DNA of 64,000 bases from Halomonas sp. M20 (GCF_020622265.1 NZ_JACNMQ010000001.1:496001-560000); one strand, 5' to 3'; positions 19,657-31,223 are shown, counted from the stretch's first letter. Numbers and translations: made by a program. Notes: generated by a model from the sequence alone, not told the origin.

Positions 19657-19803
19657 CTAGGCTGTATCTGAAAAGTCGACGAGCGATGGCCAGACAAGGC
19701 AAAAACCGACGAAAAGACGGAGTTTACGCGGTGTAAATGAGTACTTTGAGTCGGTTTTTAACGCTGTATGAGCGAGCGCAGGCACTTTTCAGACATAGCC
19801 TAG
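19657..19803. repeat. Nested-palindrome intergenic element, copy 1
   Basis: 147 bp bounded by 20-bp imperfect inverted ends (CTAGGCTGTATCTGAAAAGT / ACTTTTCAGACATAGCCTAG, 18 of 20 complementary). Inside is a second inverted pair AAAAACCGAC (19701-19710) / GTCGGTTTTT (19750-19759), and at the centre TTTACGCGGTGTAAATGAG. The right end overlaps the stop codon of the L,D-transpeptidase gene (19800-19802). A second copy with the same plan lies at 53205-53362. No reading frame is evident, so it is a non-coding, MITE- or BIME-like repeat. Confidence 0.75.
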
Positions 19804-20903
19804 CGCGTTTCAACGGGGCGTGCTTCTACCGGTGCAGTCATGACGCTTTCTGCAAGGGGTTCCGCATCGAGTTTGTCGGTGTTGCCGACCGTCGCCGCAA
19901 GCTGGCTATAAAGCGCGTAATGCAGAAGCAGTCGATCGTAGAAGGTCGTTTCCAGCGGGAACGGGCGACTGGATAGCAGCAGCGAGGTGGCAATACCGCT
20001 GGGGTTTTCCAGCTCCTTTTTCAGAATGGCATTATCGATCAGAAAGCCCCGGGCGTTAGCCTGCTCGATGGCAGTCTCGGTAGCCTTGCCGATGCGTATC
20101 GCCTTGGCTTCCGGTGTCTCTTCGGGTACGGAATACGCTTGTATCTCAAGCAGATTCTCGGCAGTCCAGCCAAATTTGACCGGCTGATTGATCAGGCGAA
20201 CCGTCGTTCCTTTCGGTACCCGGTAAATGAGATTCTCGATATCGTCGGACAGCATCCGAATGCAGCCGTGGGACACGCGCATGCCGACCCCATCCGGACG
20301 GTTGGTGCCATGAATCAGATAGCCCGGTATGCCCAGGATGATGGCATAGTCGCCCAGCGGGTTGTCAGGGCCGGGCGGTACGACCCGAGGCAGTATGTCC
20401 CCGTTTTCGGCATGTTCGGCGATAACGCTTTGTGGCGGGTACCAGCTTGGCTGCTCTACCTTGGCGGTAATCTGAGTGGTACCCAGCGGCGTTTTCCAGT
20501 CCATGCGCCCGATACCGATGGGGTAGGTTTCGACGCTAGCGGGCTCACCGGAGTAGTAGTAGAGCCTCAGCTCGGCGAGATTGATCACGATGCCTTCCCG
20601 GGGCCCGGGCGGCAGAATATAGCGGGTAGGCAGTAATACCTCGGTGCCTTCCCCCGGTAGCCAGATACTGGTATCCGGGTTTGCCTGGGTGATCGCGTTG
20701 TACCCGACGTTATTACCCAGGCCAAGATCGAGCAAGGTATCGTCTTGCGAAGCCGTGACGGTGGTTGTCTGGCCCACGATTTCGCCCTGCTCGGGCAGGG
20801 GGTAGCGGTGTTGCGCTGTGTCCTGTTCGGCCAGGGTGGTAGCGGAGAATGCCAGCGCGCCGAGTAGCGCCCAGCCTTTCAGTTGTCGTCGCCGTGGGTG
20901 CAT
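19800..20903 (-). CDS. L,D-transpeptidase (YkuD domain) with LysM-like segment
   Basis: 367 residues. Signal peptide (WALLGALAFSATTLAEQ), then a LysM-like stretch LGNNVGYNAITQANPDTSIWLPGEGTEV read across residues 60-90, then the YkuD catalytic domain with HGT at 198-200 and the catalytic motif SHGCIRM (His212, Cys214). Acts in the periplasm, either making 3-3 peptidoglycan cross-links or attaching lipoprotein to peptidoglycan (ErfK/YbiS type); which one is not decidable. Its stop codon lies inside the right end of the palindromic element 19657-19803, so the element may supply the 3' end of the transcript. Single gene. Confidence 0.92.
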   Translation of the reverse strand: MHPRRRQLKGWALLGALAFSATTLAEQDTAQHRYPLPEQGEIVGQTTTVTASQDDTLLDLGLGNNVGYNAITQANPDTSIWLPGEGTEVLLPTRYILPPGPREGIVINLAELRLYYYSGEPASVETYPIGIGRMDWKTPLGTTQITAKVEQPSWYPPQSVIAEHAENGDILPRVVPPGPDNPLGDYAIILGIPGYLIHGTNRPDGVGMRVSHGCIRMLSDDIENLIYRVPKGTTVRLINQPVKFGWTAENLLEIQAYSVPEETPEAKAIRIGKATETAIEQANARGFLIDNAILKKELENPSGIATSLLLSSRPFPLETTFYDRLLLHYALYSQLAATVGNTDKLDAEPLAESVMTAPVEARPVETR

Positions 20904-21021
20904 CTAGTCGAACCTTGCTGGTGATGAAAGGGGGGAGCGCGAGCACTGTCTAAAAGTAAAGTTATGTAACTTTAACCCATCGGGCCAGCGAGGTCCAGCG
21001 GGCGTCAGCATAATAGCGAAA

Positions 21022-21048
21022 TCATCACCGGTCTGGGACCGGTGATGA
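21022..21048 (-). terminator. Hairpin terminator downstream of thiC
   Basis: Perfect 12-bp stem TCATCACCGGTC / GACCGGTGATGA (21022-21033, 21037-21048) with a TGG loop, 37 nt past the thiC stop. On the minus strand it is followed by TTTCGC, a weak T-run. Confidence 0.7.
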
Positions 21049-21085
21049 CAAGCAGCCTTAACGCCTTTCACGGCAAAAGCAAGGC

Positions 21086-23715
<2,630 letters not shown>

Positions 23716-23787
23716 GGTGTCCTCCAGGCGAAATGACGATCCGGAGGCGCGGGAAAATCGAAGTGGGGGAATATGGCAAGATCCACC

Positions 23788-23916
23788 GCTTGAATCCCTA
23801 CGCCGGTACCCGCCTGCTTTCGCAGACATTAGCCGGATCAGGTTCAACGGGTCGGTGCTCACGCTTTTAAAAAAGCTACACCTCTCAGCCGGATTCGCCG
23901 GCACCCCGTCAAGCAA
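23788..23916 (-). promoter_or_regulatory. TPP (THI-box) riboswitch controlling tenA-thiC
   Basis: On the minus strand the order of conserved boxes is right: ACGGGGTGCC, then GGCTGAGAGG, then ACCCGTTGAACCTGATCCGG, then TAATG and finally CGTAGGGA. A closing stem pairs GCTTGA (5' end, 23911-23916) with TCAAGC (3' end, 23788-23793). A variable arm sits between the boxes (AGCTTTTTTAAAAGCGT). Compared with the common TPP consensus (CTGG-ATAATG-CCAG-CG), about 20 nt are inserted between TAATG and the second CCGG, containing CTGC-GAAA-GCAG. It lies 72 nt upstream of the tenA ATG. Confidence 0.93.
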
Positions 23917-23970
23917 GTGCGTTCAGTCTAGCAAGTCAGCCGTAATTTAAAAGGCCTGACGTAGATATCG

Positions 23971-24324
23971 TTACCACAGCCAACTGCCCGGATTGGCCGG
24001 CGGTTGGCGACGGCGCAGGTCGCGCAGGCCGATGACGCAGCGCACGATCAACCACACCAACAGCAGTGGCCAAATCAATATTCCCACTAGAATCAGACTG
24101 AGTATGAAGGCAATGATGGAGTAGAGCGTACCGATCCAGAAAGTACGGATCTGATAACGATAATGTTCTTTCAGCCAGGGCGAAGCGTCACCTCGATAGA
24201 CGTAGGCCATGATCACGCCAATCAATAGGGTGACATTGGCGGTAATCAATCCTGCCAGATACAGCACGTAGATGATTTGAGGGACGCTGATTTCATCCTT
24301 CGTCGCGACCGGGGAAGTGGACAT
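23971..24324 (-). CDS. Small integral membrane protein, DUF4870/COG3671-like
   Basis: 117 residues from the ATG at 24324, favoured over the ATG at 24330 because GGAG touches the latter directly but is 6 nt from the former. Three hydrophobic segments (VLYLAGLITANVTLLIGVIM, FWIGTLYSIIAFILSLILV, ILIWPLLLVWLIVRCVIGL) and the loop SPWLKEHYRYQIRTF are those of small predicted membrane proteins of COG3671. Function unknown. It reads towards the riboswitch region and appears monocistronic. Confidence 0.75.
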   Translation of the reverse strand: MSTSPVATKDEISVPQIIYVLYLAGLITANVTLLIGVIMAYVYRGDASPWLKEHYRYQIRTFWIGTLYSIIAFILSLILVGILIWPLLLVWLIVRCVIGLRDLRRRQPPANPGSWLW

Positions 24325-24404
24325 CGCCATCTCCGAAGATAGTGTATGGCCGCTATCTTCCCATGGTCCGAGCTGTAGTTCGAGTGCCGCTTTTTATGCG
24401 ATCT

Positions 24405-25652
24405 TCAATCGTCCGGTTTGCTGAGCAGATTACCCATGGCCAGGTTGTCATTTGCGAAGGAAACCCGATAAAGGCCGGTTTCGCCGCTGTCGGAAGTGAA
24501 ATAGAACGTACTGCTATCGGTAAAGGCAATACCGACGGGGCGTGCCCAACGATTGCCCTGTTCGTCTTGAAAGCCGGTCAGCAGTTCGTGAATCTGCCCA
24601 TTGCCCGAGGAGTCGAGCGCAATGCCCGCAATCAAAGGCTCGCGCCGTGTTGCCGGATCGCCGGAGGCGCCGCCATCCGGTTTCGTGGCCCAGCTACCGC
24701 GCACGGCTACCACTGCATCCAATCCAAGTGAGCTTCCTTGCGGGACGAAACTCAAATCCATGGGAGCGCTACGGGCAGGAAAAGTCGCTACGAAGTTACT
24801 GATGTCTTCGACGGGACGTGGCGATTCGCCATTGATGCAATCGTCACGCCGATACTCGCCCTCTATCCACTGGAACCAGGGCATGCCAAAGAAATTCCCC
24901 TGTTCGGCACGCACCAGTACTTCACGAGGTTCCTCATAGCCCCAGTGATCCGGCCCGTTGTTGGTAGCGTAAAGCGTGCCCTGATGATCGAAGGCCAGCC
25001 CGACCGGGTTGCGCAAGCCGGTGGCGTAAGGCTGCCACTGTGGAGAATCGCCTCTTTCATCGAGCACCATGATGCCGCCACGCTGATTCTCGAAGCGATA
25101 ATCGTCGCCGATATACTGATTCGAGCAGTTGCCCTGAATACCCAGTGCCACATACAGCCGCTCGTCCGGGCCCGTTACCAGGGTGCGAGAGCTGTGGCCC
25201 CCGCCACCGGGGATTCGCACGACTCTCGCGAAGTCATTCTCGCCGGGTTTATCACCCGGACGGTAATCCGCTGCCAGCAACGCGTCGGTGGTGGCCACAT
25301 AGAGTTTCTCGCCGCGCTGGGACACGCTGTGCGGGTAGTCGTCGAATCGAACCAGTATCTCCCCCTGCTCATAGGGGGGCGATAGTCGATAAACCCGCCC
25401 CGCCTGGCTGCCGATGAACATTTCACCGTCTCTACCCAGGCTGATCAAGCGTGGCACTGCCAGGTCGGCGACCTTGCTGATGGTGGTGCCCGGTGGTGCC
25501 ATGAGTTGATGGTTGGTATTGGCGACATCTACCGGGACAAGCCCATCATGATTTTGTTGGGCATTCAGCGATGACGAAGCGATTAGTGCAAAAAGGGCGA
25601 GGTTTGCAGCGGCGAAAGCAGGGCGCTGATTGAAACGTGAATCCAGGGCCAT
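24405..25652 (-). CDS. PQQ-dependent sugar dehydrogenase-like exported protein (sorbosone dehydrogenase family)
   Basis: 415 residues from the ATG at 25652 (AAGGAG 8 nt upstream), with a signal peptide ending near SLNAQQ. The rest is a six-bladed beta-propeller of the soluble glucose/sorbosone dehydrogenase type (PF07995/COG2133): RLISLGRDGEMFIGSQAGRVYRL, YATGLRNPVGLAFDHQGTLYATNNGPDHWG and RPVGIAFTDSSTFYFTSD are recognisable blades. Family members oxidise sugars in the periplasm with PQQ; cofactor use here is not proven, as many homologues are uncharacterised. No pqq genes are in the window. Possibly cotranscribed with nothing: the next minus-strand gene upstream begins 65 nt away. Confidence 0.82.
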   Translation of the reverse strand: MALDSRFNQRPAFAAANLALFALIASSSLNAQQNHDGLVPVDVANTNHQLMAPPGTTISKVADLAVPRLISLGRDGEMFIGSQAGRVYRLSPPYEQGEILVRFDDYPHSVSQRGEKLYVATTDALLAADYRPGDKPGENDFARVVRIPGGGGHSSRTLVTGPDERLYVALGIQGNCSNQYIGDDYRFENQRGGIMVLDERGDSPQWQPYATGLRNPVGLAFDHQGTLYATNNGPDHWGYEEPREVLVRAEQGNFFGMPWFQWIEGEYRRDDCINGESPRPVEDISNFVATFPARSAPMDLSFVPQGSSLGLDAVVAVRGSWATKPDGGASGDPATRREPLIAGIALDSSGNGQIHELLTGFQDEQGNRWARPVGIAFTDSSTFYFTSDSGETGLYRVSFANDNLAMGNLLSKPDD

Positions 25653-25716
25653 ATCGTGGACTCCTTGACTTTTATCCGTATCCAATCAGTGTAGACAACG
25701 ACTTTCAGGGTAAGCG

Positions 25717-26655
25717 CTATCGTTTTTGGTAAATGCGGAACTTCTTGTGTTCAGGATGATTCTGTTCCTGCTCCGGTGTCTTGCGGTAGCGTTTGTATTC
25801 CCATTGATACTGCACTGGCGCTAGCGCAATGGCGTCTTCGACGCAGGCATTGACGCCTCGTGCCGATACCGTTTCATCCGCGGAATAGACGCGCTCGTCC
25901 GCTGGCAGAAAATGAATCGCGAAGCCGCGACCCGAAAGACGCAAGGCCACACCGGTGACCACCCGCGATTGCGTGCGGGCTACCAGCTTGGGCAGTAGCG
26001 TAGCGGTATAGGCCGGGCGGTGATAGAAGTCGGCGAACACGCCGCTGCCCCAACTGGGAACCTGATCTGGCAGGATGCCGACTGCTTCACTGCGCTTGAG
26101 TGCCTTGAGCAGGGACGCCACCCCGCGGGAGTTGGTGGGCACCAGGGCCGCTCCCATGCGCTCGCGTCCATGACGGATGGTAGGCTCCAGAGCGCAGATC
26201 CTGGGGGGCTCGTACATGGCAGTAAAGGGAAAATGGCTCGATAGCCAGAAGTTGAGTATTTCCCAATTACCGAAGTGAGGCGCCAGGACGATCACACCGC
26301 ACCCTTGCCCCCGAGCCTCATCGAGAAGCTCGCGACCATGCACTTCTAGGATGGAGGCTTCGATACGAGACGGCGGTGCCATCCAAGCAAAGCCCAGCTC
26401 AAGCATGGTGGCGGTCGAGTGAACAAGGCTTTCCCTGCTTCGGGCATGTCGTTCGGGGCGATCGAGTTCAGGATAAACGTCCTTGAGATTGACGTTCGTG
26501 ACATAGCGTTCGCGTTGGCTGAAGCGATGAATCTGAGGGCCGATCACTCTCGCCAGGCGCCATAGCGCGTGAGGGGAACACTTCGCCAGTAGGCGCCACA
26601 ACAAAATGATGGCCTGGGCACGAAGCTTATGAGCAGGCTTCTTTTTCTTGGTCAT
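25717..26655 (-). CDS. LpxL/HtrB-family lipid A acyltransferase
   Basis: 312 residues. The acyltransferase catalytic motif HFGNWE is at residues 127-132 (HxxxxE), and the glycine-rich ILPDQVPSWGSGVFADFYHRPAYTAT is the family's second block. N-terminal basic residues and a hydrophobic helix (AQAIILLWRLL) would anchor it to the inner membrane. Homologues transfer lauroyl or myristoyl chains to lipid A precursors; which chain and position cannot be told. The stop of this gene is 65 nt from the start of the PQQ dehydrogenase, on the same strand. Confidence 0.88.
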   Translation of the reverse strand: MTKKKKPAHKLRAQAIILLWRLLAKCSPHALWRLARVIGPQIHRFSQRERYVTNVNLKDVYPELDRPERHARSRESLVHSTATMLELGFAWMAPPSRIEASILEVHGRELLDEARGQGCGVIVLAPHFGNWEILNFWLSSHFPFTAMYEPPRICALEPTIRHGRERMGAALVPTNSRGVASLLKALKRSEAVGILPDQVPSWGSGVFADFYHRPAYTATLLPKLVARTQSRVVTGVALRLSGRGFAIHFLPADERVYSADETVSARGVNACVEDAIALAPVQYQWEYKRYRKTPEQEQNHPEHKKFRIYQKR

Positions 26656-26718
26656 GAAAGCGAAAGAGGAAACATTATGTTCAGTATGAAAAAAATGATC
26701 GGGTGACGATGGGAATCA

Positions 26719-27099
26719 TCAACGATCAGGACGGCAGATTTCAATCAGATTACCGTCCGGATCGCGCAGATACAAAGAAATGATAGGCCCCTGAACGCCC
26801 CGCCGTGGAACCGGCCCTTCCTCGATGGGAATTTTTAGCGTCTCGAGATGCGTCTGCACCTCTTCCAGAGGTAGCACGCTTCGCACGCACAAGTCGATAC
26901 TGCCGGGAGTAGGGGTACTCGCCTTGGGATTCGAGGCGGTATCGGTCTGGTGCAGGCGTAGCGCCATATCCCCCAGAATGAGATCGACCCGCGCCGCCTC
27001 CTGGTAACGGGCCTCCAATCCCAGCACGCGGGTATAGAAATCCACCGCGCGAGAAATATCGGTGACGGTGACGACCAAGTGATCCAGGCCAGTTAACAT
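26719..27099 (-). CDS. VOC/glyoxalase-superfamily protein
   Basis: 126 residues from the ATG at 27099 (GGAG 7 nt upstream); an earlier in-frame ATG at 27117 lacks a ribosome site. Pattern LDHLVVTVTDISRAVDFYTRVLGLE at the start and PIISLYLRDPDGNLIEIC at the end is the paired beta-alpha-beta-beta-beta fold of vicinal oxygen chelate proteins, with metal ligands likely His (LDHLV) and Glu (LIEIC). Substrates of this superfamily range from methylglyoxal adducts to fosfomycin, so I do not assign one. Divergent from the methyltransferase gene, with 37 nt between the starts. Confidence 0.85.
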   Translation of the reverse strand: MLTGLDHLVVTVTDISRAVDFYTRVLGLEARYQEAARVDLILGDMALRLHQTDTASNPKASTPTPGSIDLCVRSVLPLEEVQTHLETLKIPIEEGPVPRRGVQGPIISLYLRDPDGNLIEICRPDR

Positions 27100-27136
27100 A
27101 GCAAGCTCCACGTGCATTCAGAATAAGGATACGACG

Positions 27137-27781
27137 TTGACCCAACTACTGTCGTGCCCTCTGTGCATTCATGATGACATCCTGCATTATCATCAGGATC
27201 GGCGCCGGGACTACTGGCAGTGCCAGCGCTGTGCGTTGGTCTTCGTGGCTGCTTGCCAGCAGCTTGGCTCTGAGGCCGAGAAGGCGGTGTATGACCGCCA
27301 TCGTAACTCGCCCCATGATATGGGCTATCGTCGTTTTCTGTCGCGGCTGTTCATCCCGTTACAAGCCCGGTTGCCCCCCGGTGCCCAAGGGCTGGATTTT
27401 GGCTGCGGGCCAGGGCCGACGCTGTCGGTGATGTTCGAAGAGTCGGGGCACCCCATGGCGCTTTACGATCTCTACTACGCCCCGGATCGAGACGTCCTTG
27501 AGCGCTCTTACGACTTCATCACTGCCTCCGAGGTGATCGAGCATCTGGCGTCGCCGGGTCAGGTGTTAATGGAGCTCTCCGAGCGGCTTCATCCCGGTGG
27601 CTGGTTGGGGCTGATGACCAAGCGCGTGATCTCCCGAAAAGCCTTCGCCGATTGGCACTATATCCAGGACCCGACCCATATCAGTTTCTTCAGCGAAACG
27701 AGCTTGCGTTGGCTGGGTAAACGCCTGGATCTGCAAGTTTCCTTTCCCGCCGCCGATGTAGTGATCATGCAGAAGCGATAG
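27137..27781 (+). CDS. Class I SAM-dependent methyltransferase with N-terminal zinc-ribbon-like motif
   Basis: 214 residues from a TTG start at 27137 preceded by AAGGAT. Residues 7-32 carry CPLC and CQRC, a likely zinc ribbon, then motif I GLDFGCGPGPTLSV and the SEVIEHL motif of small-molecule or lipid O-methyltransferases. The combination resembles bacterial methyltransferases of uncharacterised substrate; function beyond SAM use is inference. Ends 93 nt before the MFS gene. Confidence 0.8.
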   Translation: MTQLLSCPLCIHDDILHYHQDRRRDYWQCQRCALVFVAACQQLGSEAEKAVYDRHRNSPHDMGYRRFLSRLFIPLQARLPPGAQGLDFGCGPGPTLSVMFEESGHPMALYDLYYAPDRDVLERSYDFITASEVIEHLASPGQVLMELSERLHPGGWLGLMTKRVISRKAFADWHYIQDPTHISFFSETSLRWLGKRLDLQVSFPAADVVIMQKR

Positions 27782-27874
27782 TCCGTATTCAGTGCGCTAT
27801 CGCGTCATCAGCGCCTTGAAGCGCGCATAAGATCGCGCGGCAAGGCACGCTCTTTCCAAGAGGCCTCTTTATTC

Positions 27875-29275
27875 ATGTCACGGCAGCTACTGGCCATGGC
27901 GTTAGCCCCTTTATTGGGACTATTCATCCTGGCGATCGGCAATGGGTTTCTTGCCACCTTGATCACACTGCGCCTGGACGCCGCGGGCGAGTCTACCGTC
28001 ATCATCGGATGGGTTTCCTCGGCTTATTACATCGGCTTGGCCTTTGGCGCGATGTTCAACGATCGCCTGTTGCTGCGTATTGGCCATATTCGTGCCTATG
28101 GCAGTTTCGCATCGCTGGTTGCCGTGACGGTATTGTTGCAAGGGCTCTGGTTCGACCCTTACGCTTGGTTTGTGCTGCGTTTGATCGGCGGCTGGGCCAC
28201 GGTCGGCGTCTATCTTGTCATCGAAAGCTGGCTATTGACTTCCAGCGAACAAAAAGTACGAGGGCGCCTGCTGGCGCTGTACATGATCGCGCTCTACGCG
28301 GCGGGGGCGATCGGCCAGCTATTGCTGGGGGTGACGGACGCCATGGGCGTGACCGCTCCTTTCATGGTAATCGGCATGCTGGCCGCGCTTTCGGTGCTCC
28401 CCATGGCGGTGCTCCCACGGGTATCGCCGTTGATCGAGCAGGCCGAGCCATTGCCACCCCATCGCTTGATCATCATCACGCCCACAGGCGTCACCGCGAC
28501 GTTTGGTTCGGGTCTCGCCGTGGCAGCGGTGTATGCGCTATTGCCTTTGTATCTGCAAGGCCTAGGGTTGTCGGTCGCGCGTATCGGCCAGATGATGGCG
28601 ATAATGGTATTGGGCGCCATGCTGTTGCAGTACCCCATCGGGCGCTGGTCGGACCGCCACGACCGCCAGCTGGTGCTAATTCTCCTTGGCGCCTTCTTCG
28701 CACTGATTTCATTGGGCATGATCATGCTGCCGCAAAAGCAGTGGATGCTAGCAGGCCTTCTGTTCCTGCTTGGGGGCGGTGTCTTTGCGCTTTATCCAGT
28801 GGCGCTCAGCCATGCCGCGGATCGTGCGCCGGCCGGGGCCCTAGTGCGCATGAGCCAGGGCCTGCTGTTGATCAATGCGCTTGGCTCCACCATCAGCCCG
28901 CCCTTGGTCACACCCGTCATGAGCTGGTTCGGGGACGCTGGCTTGTTCTGGTCGCTGGGTAGCCTTGGCGTGTTCCTGGTGCTGTTCTTTACCTGGCGCC
29001 GCAGCGTGCGGCCCGCACCGATACCGGTGGCACCGTTCGCCTCCAATGCTCCAATGACTGTGATCGGCGCCGAACTTCATATCACCGAGGAGCTGGTGCA
29101 AGGCGCCACCGAGCACGAGCACTACGAAGATCTCTCTCGGGTCGTGCCGAATATCGAGGTGGCCGAGGCGTTTGTCGGTCCGCCCCGAGAGGAGGATGCG
29201 ACGATCAGCTACTTCGATACGGATACGGATGCATCGTCCGGTATCGACACGTCACTACCGGTACGGTTTTCCTGA
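27875..29275 (+). CDS. MFS transporter (YcaD-like)
   Basis: 466 residues with twelve hydrophobic segments. The loop after helix 2 reads FGAMFNDRLLLRIGHIRAYG, the MFS motif A region (GxxxDRxGRR type), and the second half repeats it as IGRWSDRHDRQLVLI. The N-terminus (ALAPLLGLFILAIGNGFLATLITLRLDAAG) resembles the YcaD/UMF2 group. The last ~70 residues are a hydrophilic acidic extension. Substrate unknown. A hairpin terminator follows 29 nt after the stop. Confidence 0.85.
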   Translation: MSRQLLAMALAPLLGLFILAIGNGFLATLITLRLDAAGESTVIIGWVSSAYYIGLAFGAMFNDRLLLRIGHIRAYGSFASLVAVTVLLQGLWFDPYAWFVLRLIGGWATVGVYLVIESWLLTSSEQKVRGRLLALYMIALYAAGAIGQLLLGVTDAMGVTAPFMVIGMLAALSVLPMAVLPRVSPLIEQAEPLPPHRLIIITPTGVTATFGSGLAVAAVYALLPLYLQGLGLSVARIGQMMAIMVLGAMLLQYPIGRWSDRHDRQLVLILLGAFFALISLGMIMLPQKQWMLAGLLFLLGGGVFALYPVALSHAADRAPAGALVRMSQGLLLINALGSTISPPLVTPVMSWFGDAGLFWSLGSLGVFLVLFFTWRRSVRPAPIPVAPFASNAPMTVIGAELHITEELVQGATEHEHYEDLSRVVPNIEVAEAFVGPPREEDATISYFDTDTDASSGIDTSLPVRFS

Positions 29276-29304
29276 CCCCTTCTGACTACGGCTTGCAGTG
29301 AGCC

Positions 29305-29336
29305 AGCGCCCGACGATATGCCCGTCGGGCGCTTTT
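29305..29336 (+). terminator. Rho-independent terminator after the MFS gene
   Basis: 11-bp stem AGCGCCCGACG / CGTCGGGCGCT (29305-29315, 29323-29333), 7-nt loop, then TTT. Separates the transporter from the acyl-CoA operon. Confidence 0.85.
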
Positions 29337-29415
29337 GGTTGCGGCGTTTGGCTAGTGGTCAATAAGCGCCAAGGCCTCTACCATCAGATGTATTCCTTAT
29401 GGTCAGGAGGCTTTC

Positions 29416-31209
29416 ATGATTTCTTATACGGCACCAGTGCGCGACTATCGTTTCGTGCTTGAAGAACTGCTCGAGCATGGTTCCTTGAGCCTTCCCCATT
29501 TTGACGAGACCAGCCCCGATCTGATCGAGGCGGTGCTGGAAGAGGCGGCAAAGCTGGCCAACGAGGTCTGGGCGCCGCTCAATCACAGCGGTGATCGCCA
29601 GGGCGTGCGGCTCGAGGACGATCAGGTAAGTACTCCGCAGGGCTTCATTGATGCCTATCGCGCCTATATCGACGGGGGCTGGAATGGCATCGGTGTCTCG
29701 GAAGCCTTGGGTGGCCAGGGCCTGCCGGAGGTAGTGGCCAGCGCCGTGCAGGAGATGCTGCATGGTGCCAACATGGCCCTTGGCCTGTGCCCGATGCTCA
29801 CCGCCGGCGCCATCGAAGCGCTGGCCCAGCACGGAGACGACAAGCTCAAGGCGCTTTATCTGGAGAAGCTGGTGAGCGGCGAATGGACCGGCACCATGAA
29901 CCTGACCGAATCCCAGGCCGGCTCGGATTTGTCCCAGGTACGCACCAAGGCCGTTCTGGAGGACGATCGTTACCGTCTTACTGGCCAGAAAATCTATATC
30001 ACCTGGGGCGAGCACGATATGGCGGAGAACATCGTGCACTTCGTTCTCGCTCGGACGCCAGACGCCGCCGAAGGCAACAAGGGCATCTCGCTGTTTTTGG
30101 TGCCCAAATACCTGGTCAATGACGATGGCAGCCTGGGGGAGCGCAATGATGTGGTCTGCGCCTCTCTCGAGCACAAGATGGGCATTCATGCCTCACCTAC
30201 CTGCACCCTGAGCTTCGGCGAAAAGGACGGTGCCATCGGCTATCTGGTGGGCGAATCCGGCCGCGGTTTGAATCACATGTTCACGATGATGAACGAGGCA
30301 CGCCATAAGGTCGGTGTCGAAGGCATCGGCGTGGCCGAACGTGCCTGCCAGCAGGCGCTGGGTTATGCGCTGGAGCGTGTGCAAGGGCGCACCCCCAAGG
30401 CGCGAGGCGGAGCCTCCTGCACCATTGCCGATCACCTGGATGTACGTCGCATGTTGCTTTCCATGCGCGCCCGTACGGACGGCCTGCGGGCATTGGCGCT
30501 GTTCTGCGCCGCTCAAATGGATCAGGCCCGCTATGCTACCGACGATGAGACGCGCCGGCATGCCCAGGGCCGGGTGGACATGCTGATCCCGGTGGTCAAG
30601 GCGTTCTCGACGGATCAGGCTATAGATATCACCTCCCTTGGCATTCAGGTACACGGTGGCATGGGATTCATCGAAGAAGCCGGTGCGGCTCAGTTACTGC
30701 GAGACGTGCGTATCGCGCCGATCTATGAAGGCACCAACGGCATCCAGGCGCTGGATCTGGCGGGTCGCAAACTGCAACGCGATGGTGGGGCAGCGCTATG
30801 CGCCTTGATAGATGAAGTCGAGACCACCGCCCAGTCGCTTTCCGACCACGCGATGTTGAAGGCGCAGGGCGATAGTTTGGCCACTGGTGCGGCGGATCTG
30901 CGGGCTGCCATGGCGATTCTTCTGGAAGAGGGCGGCGATGCGGATAACGGCCCCGATGCCATCCAGGCCTATGCCACGCCGTTCCTGTCACTGGCCGGCC
31001 ATGTGCTGTGTGCCTGGCAAATGGGGCGCGCCGCGTTAGTTGCCCAATCAGCCCTGGAGAACGGCAAGGGCGATGACGCTTTCTACCGTGCCAAGTTGGC
31101 AAGCGCCGACTTCGCCCTGCGCCACTGGCTGCCGGTGGGGCGCGCCCAGCGGACGGTGATCGAGGCGGGCATGACCACGCTGTTGGATTTTGAGCCTGCA
31201 AGCCATTGA
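29416..31209 (+). CDS. Acyl-CoA dehydrogenase with extended C-terminal domain (DmdC-like)
   Basis: 597 residues, longer than the ~390 of standard acyl-CoA dehydrogenases, as in the group with an extra C-terminal domain. FAD-binding segments GTMNLTESQAGSDLSQVRTKA and YRLTGQKIYITWGEHDM are clear, and the catalytic base is likely the Glu of IAPIYEGTNGIQALDL. AGGAGG stands 6-7 nt before the ATG. It is first of four genes (dehydrogenase, acyl-CoA ligase, 3-hydroxyacyl-CoA dehydrogenase, enoyl-CoA hydratase) that together oxidise a short or medium acyl chain. The length class includes 3-methylmercaptopropionyl-CoA dehydrogenase (DmdC), but substrate is unproven. Confidence 0.92.
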   Translation: MISYTAPVRDYRFVLEELLEHGSLSLPHFDETSPDLIEAVLEEAAKLANEVWAPLNHSGDRQGVRLEDDQVSTPQGFIDAYRAYIDGGWNGIGVSEALGGQGLPEVVASAVQEMLHGANMALGLCPMLTAGAIEALAQHGDDKLKALYLEKLVSGEWTGTMNLTESQAGSDLSQVRTKAVLEDDRYRLTGQKIYITWGEHDMAENIVHFVLARTPDAAEGNKGISLFLVPKYLVNDDGSLGERNDVVCASLEHKMGIHASPTCTLSFGEKDGAIGYLVGESGRGLNHMFTMMNEARHKVGVEGIGVAERACQQALGYALERVQGRTPKARGGASCTIADHLDVRRMLLSMRARTDGLRALALFCAAQMDQARYATDDETRRHAQGRVDMLIPVVKAFSTDQAIDITSLGIQVHGGMGFIEEAGAAQLLRDVRIAPIYEGTNGIQALDLAGRKLQRDGGAALCALIDEVETTAQSLSDHAMLKAQGDSLATGAADLRAAMAILLEEGGDADNGPDAIQAYATPFLSLAGHVLCAWQMGRAALVAQSALENGKGDDAFYRAKLASADFALRHWLPVGRAQRTVIEAGMTTLLDFEPASH

Positions 31210-31223
31210 GAGGAGGCATCACC

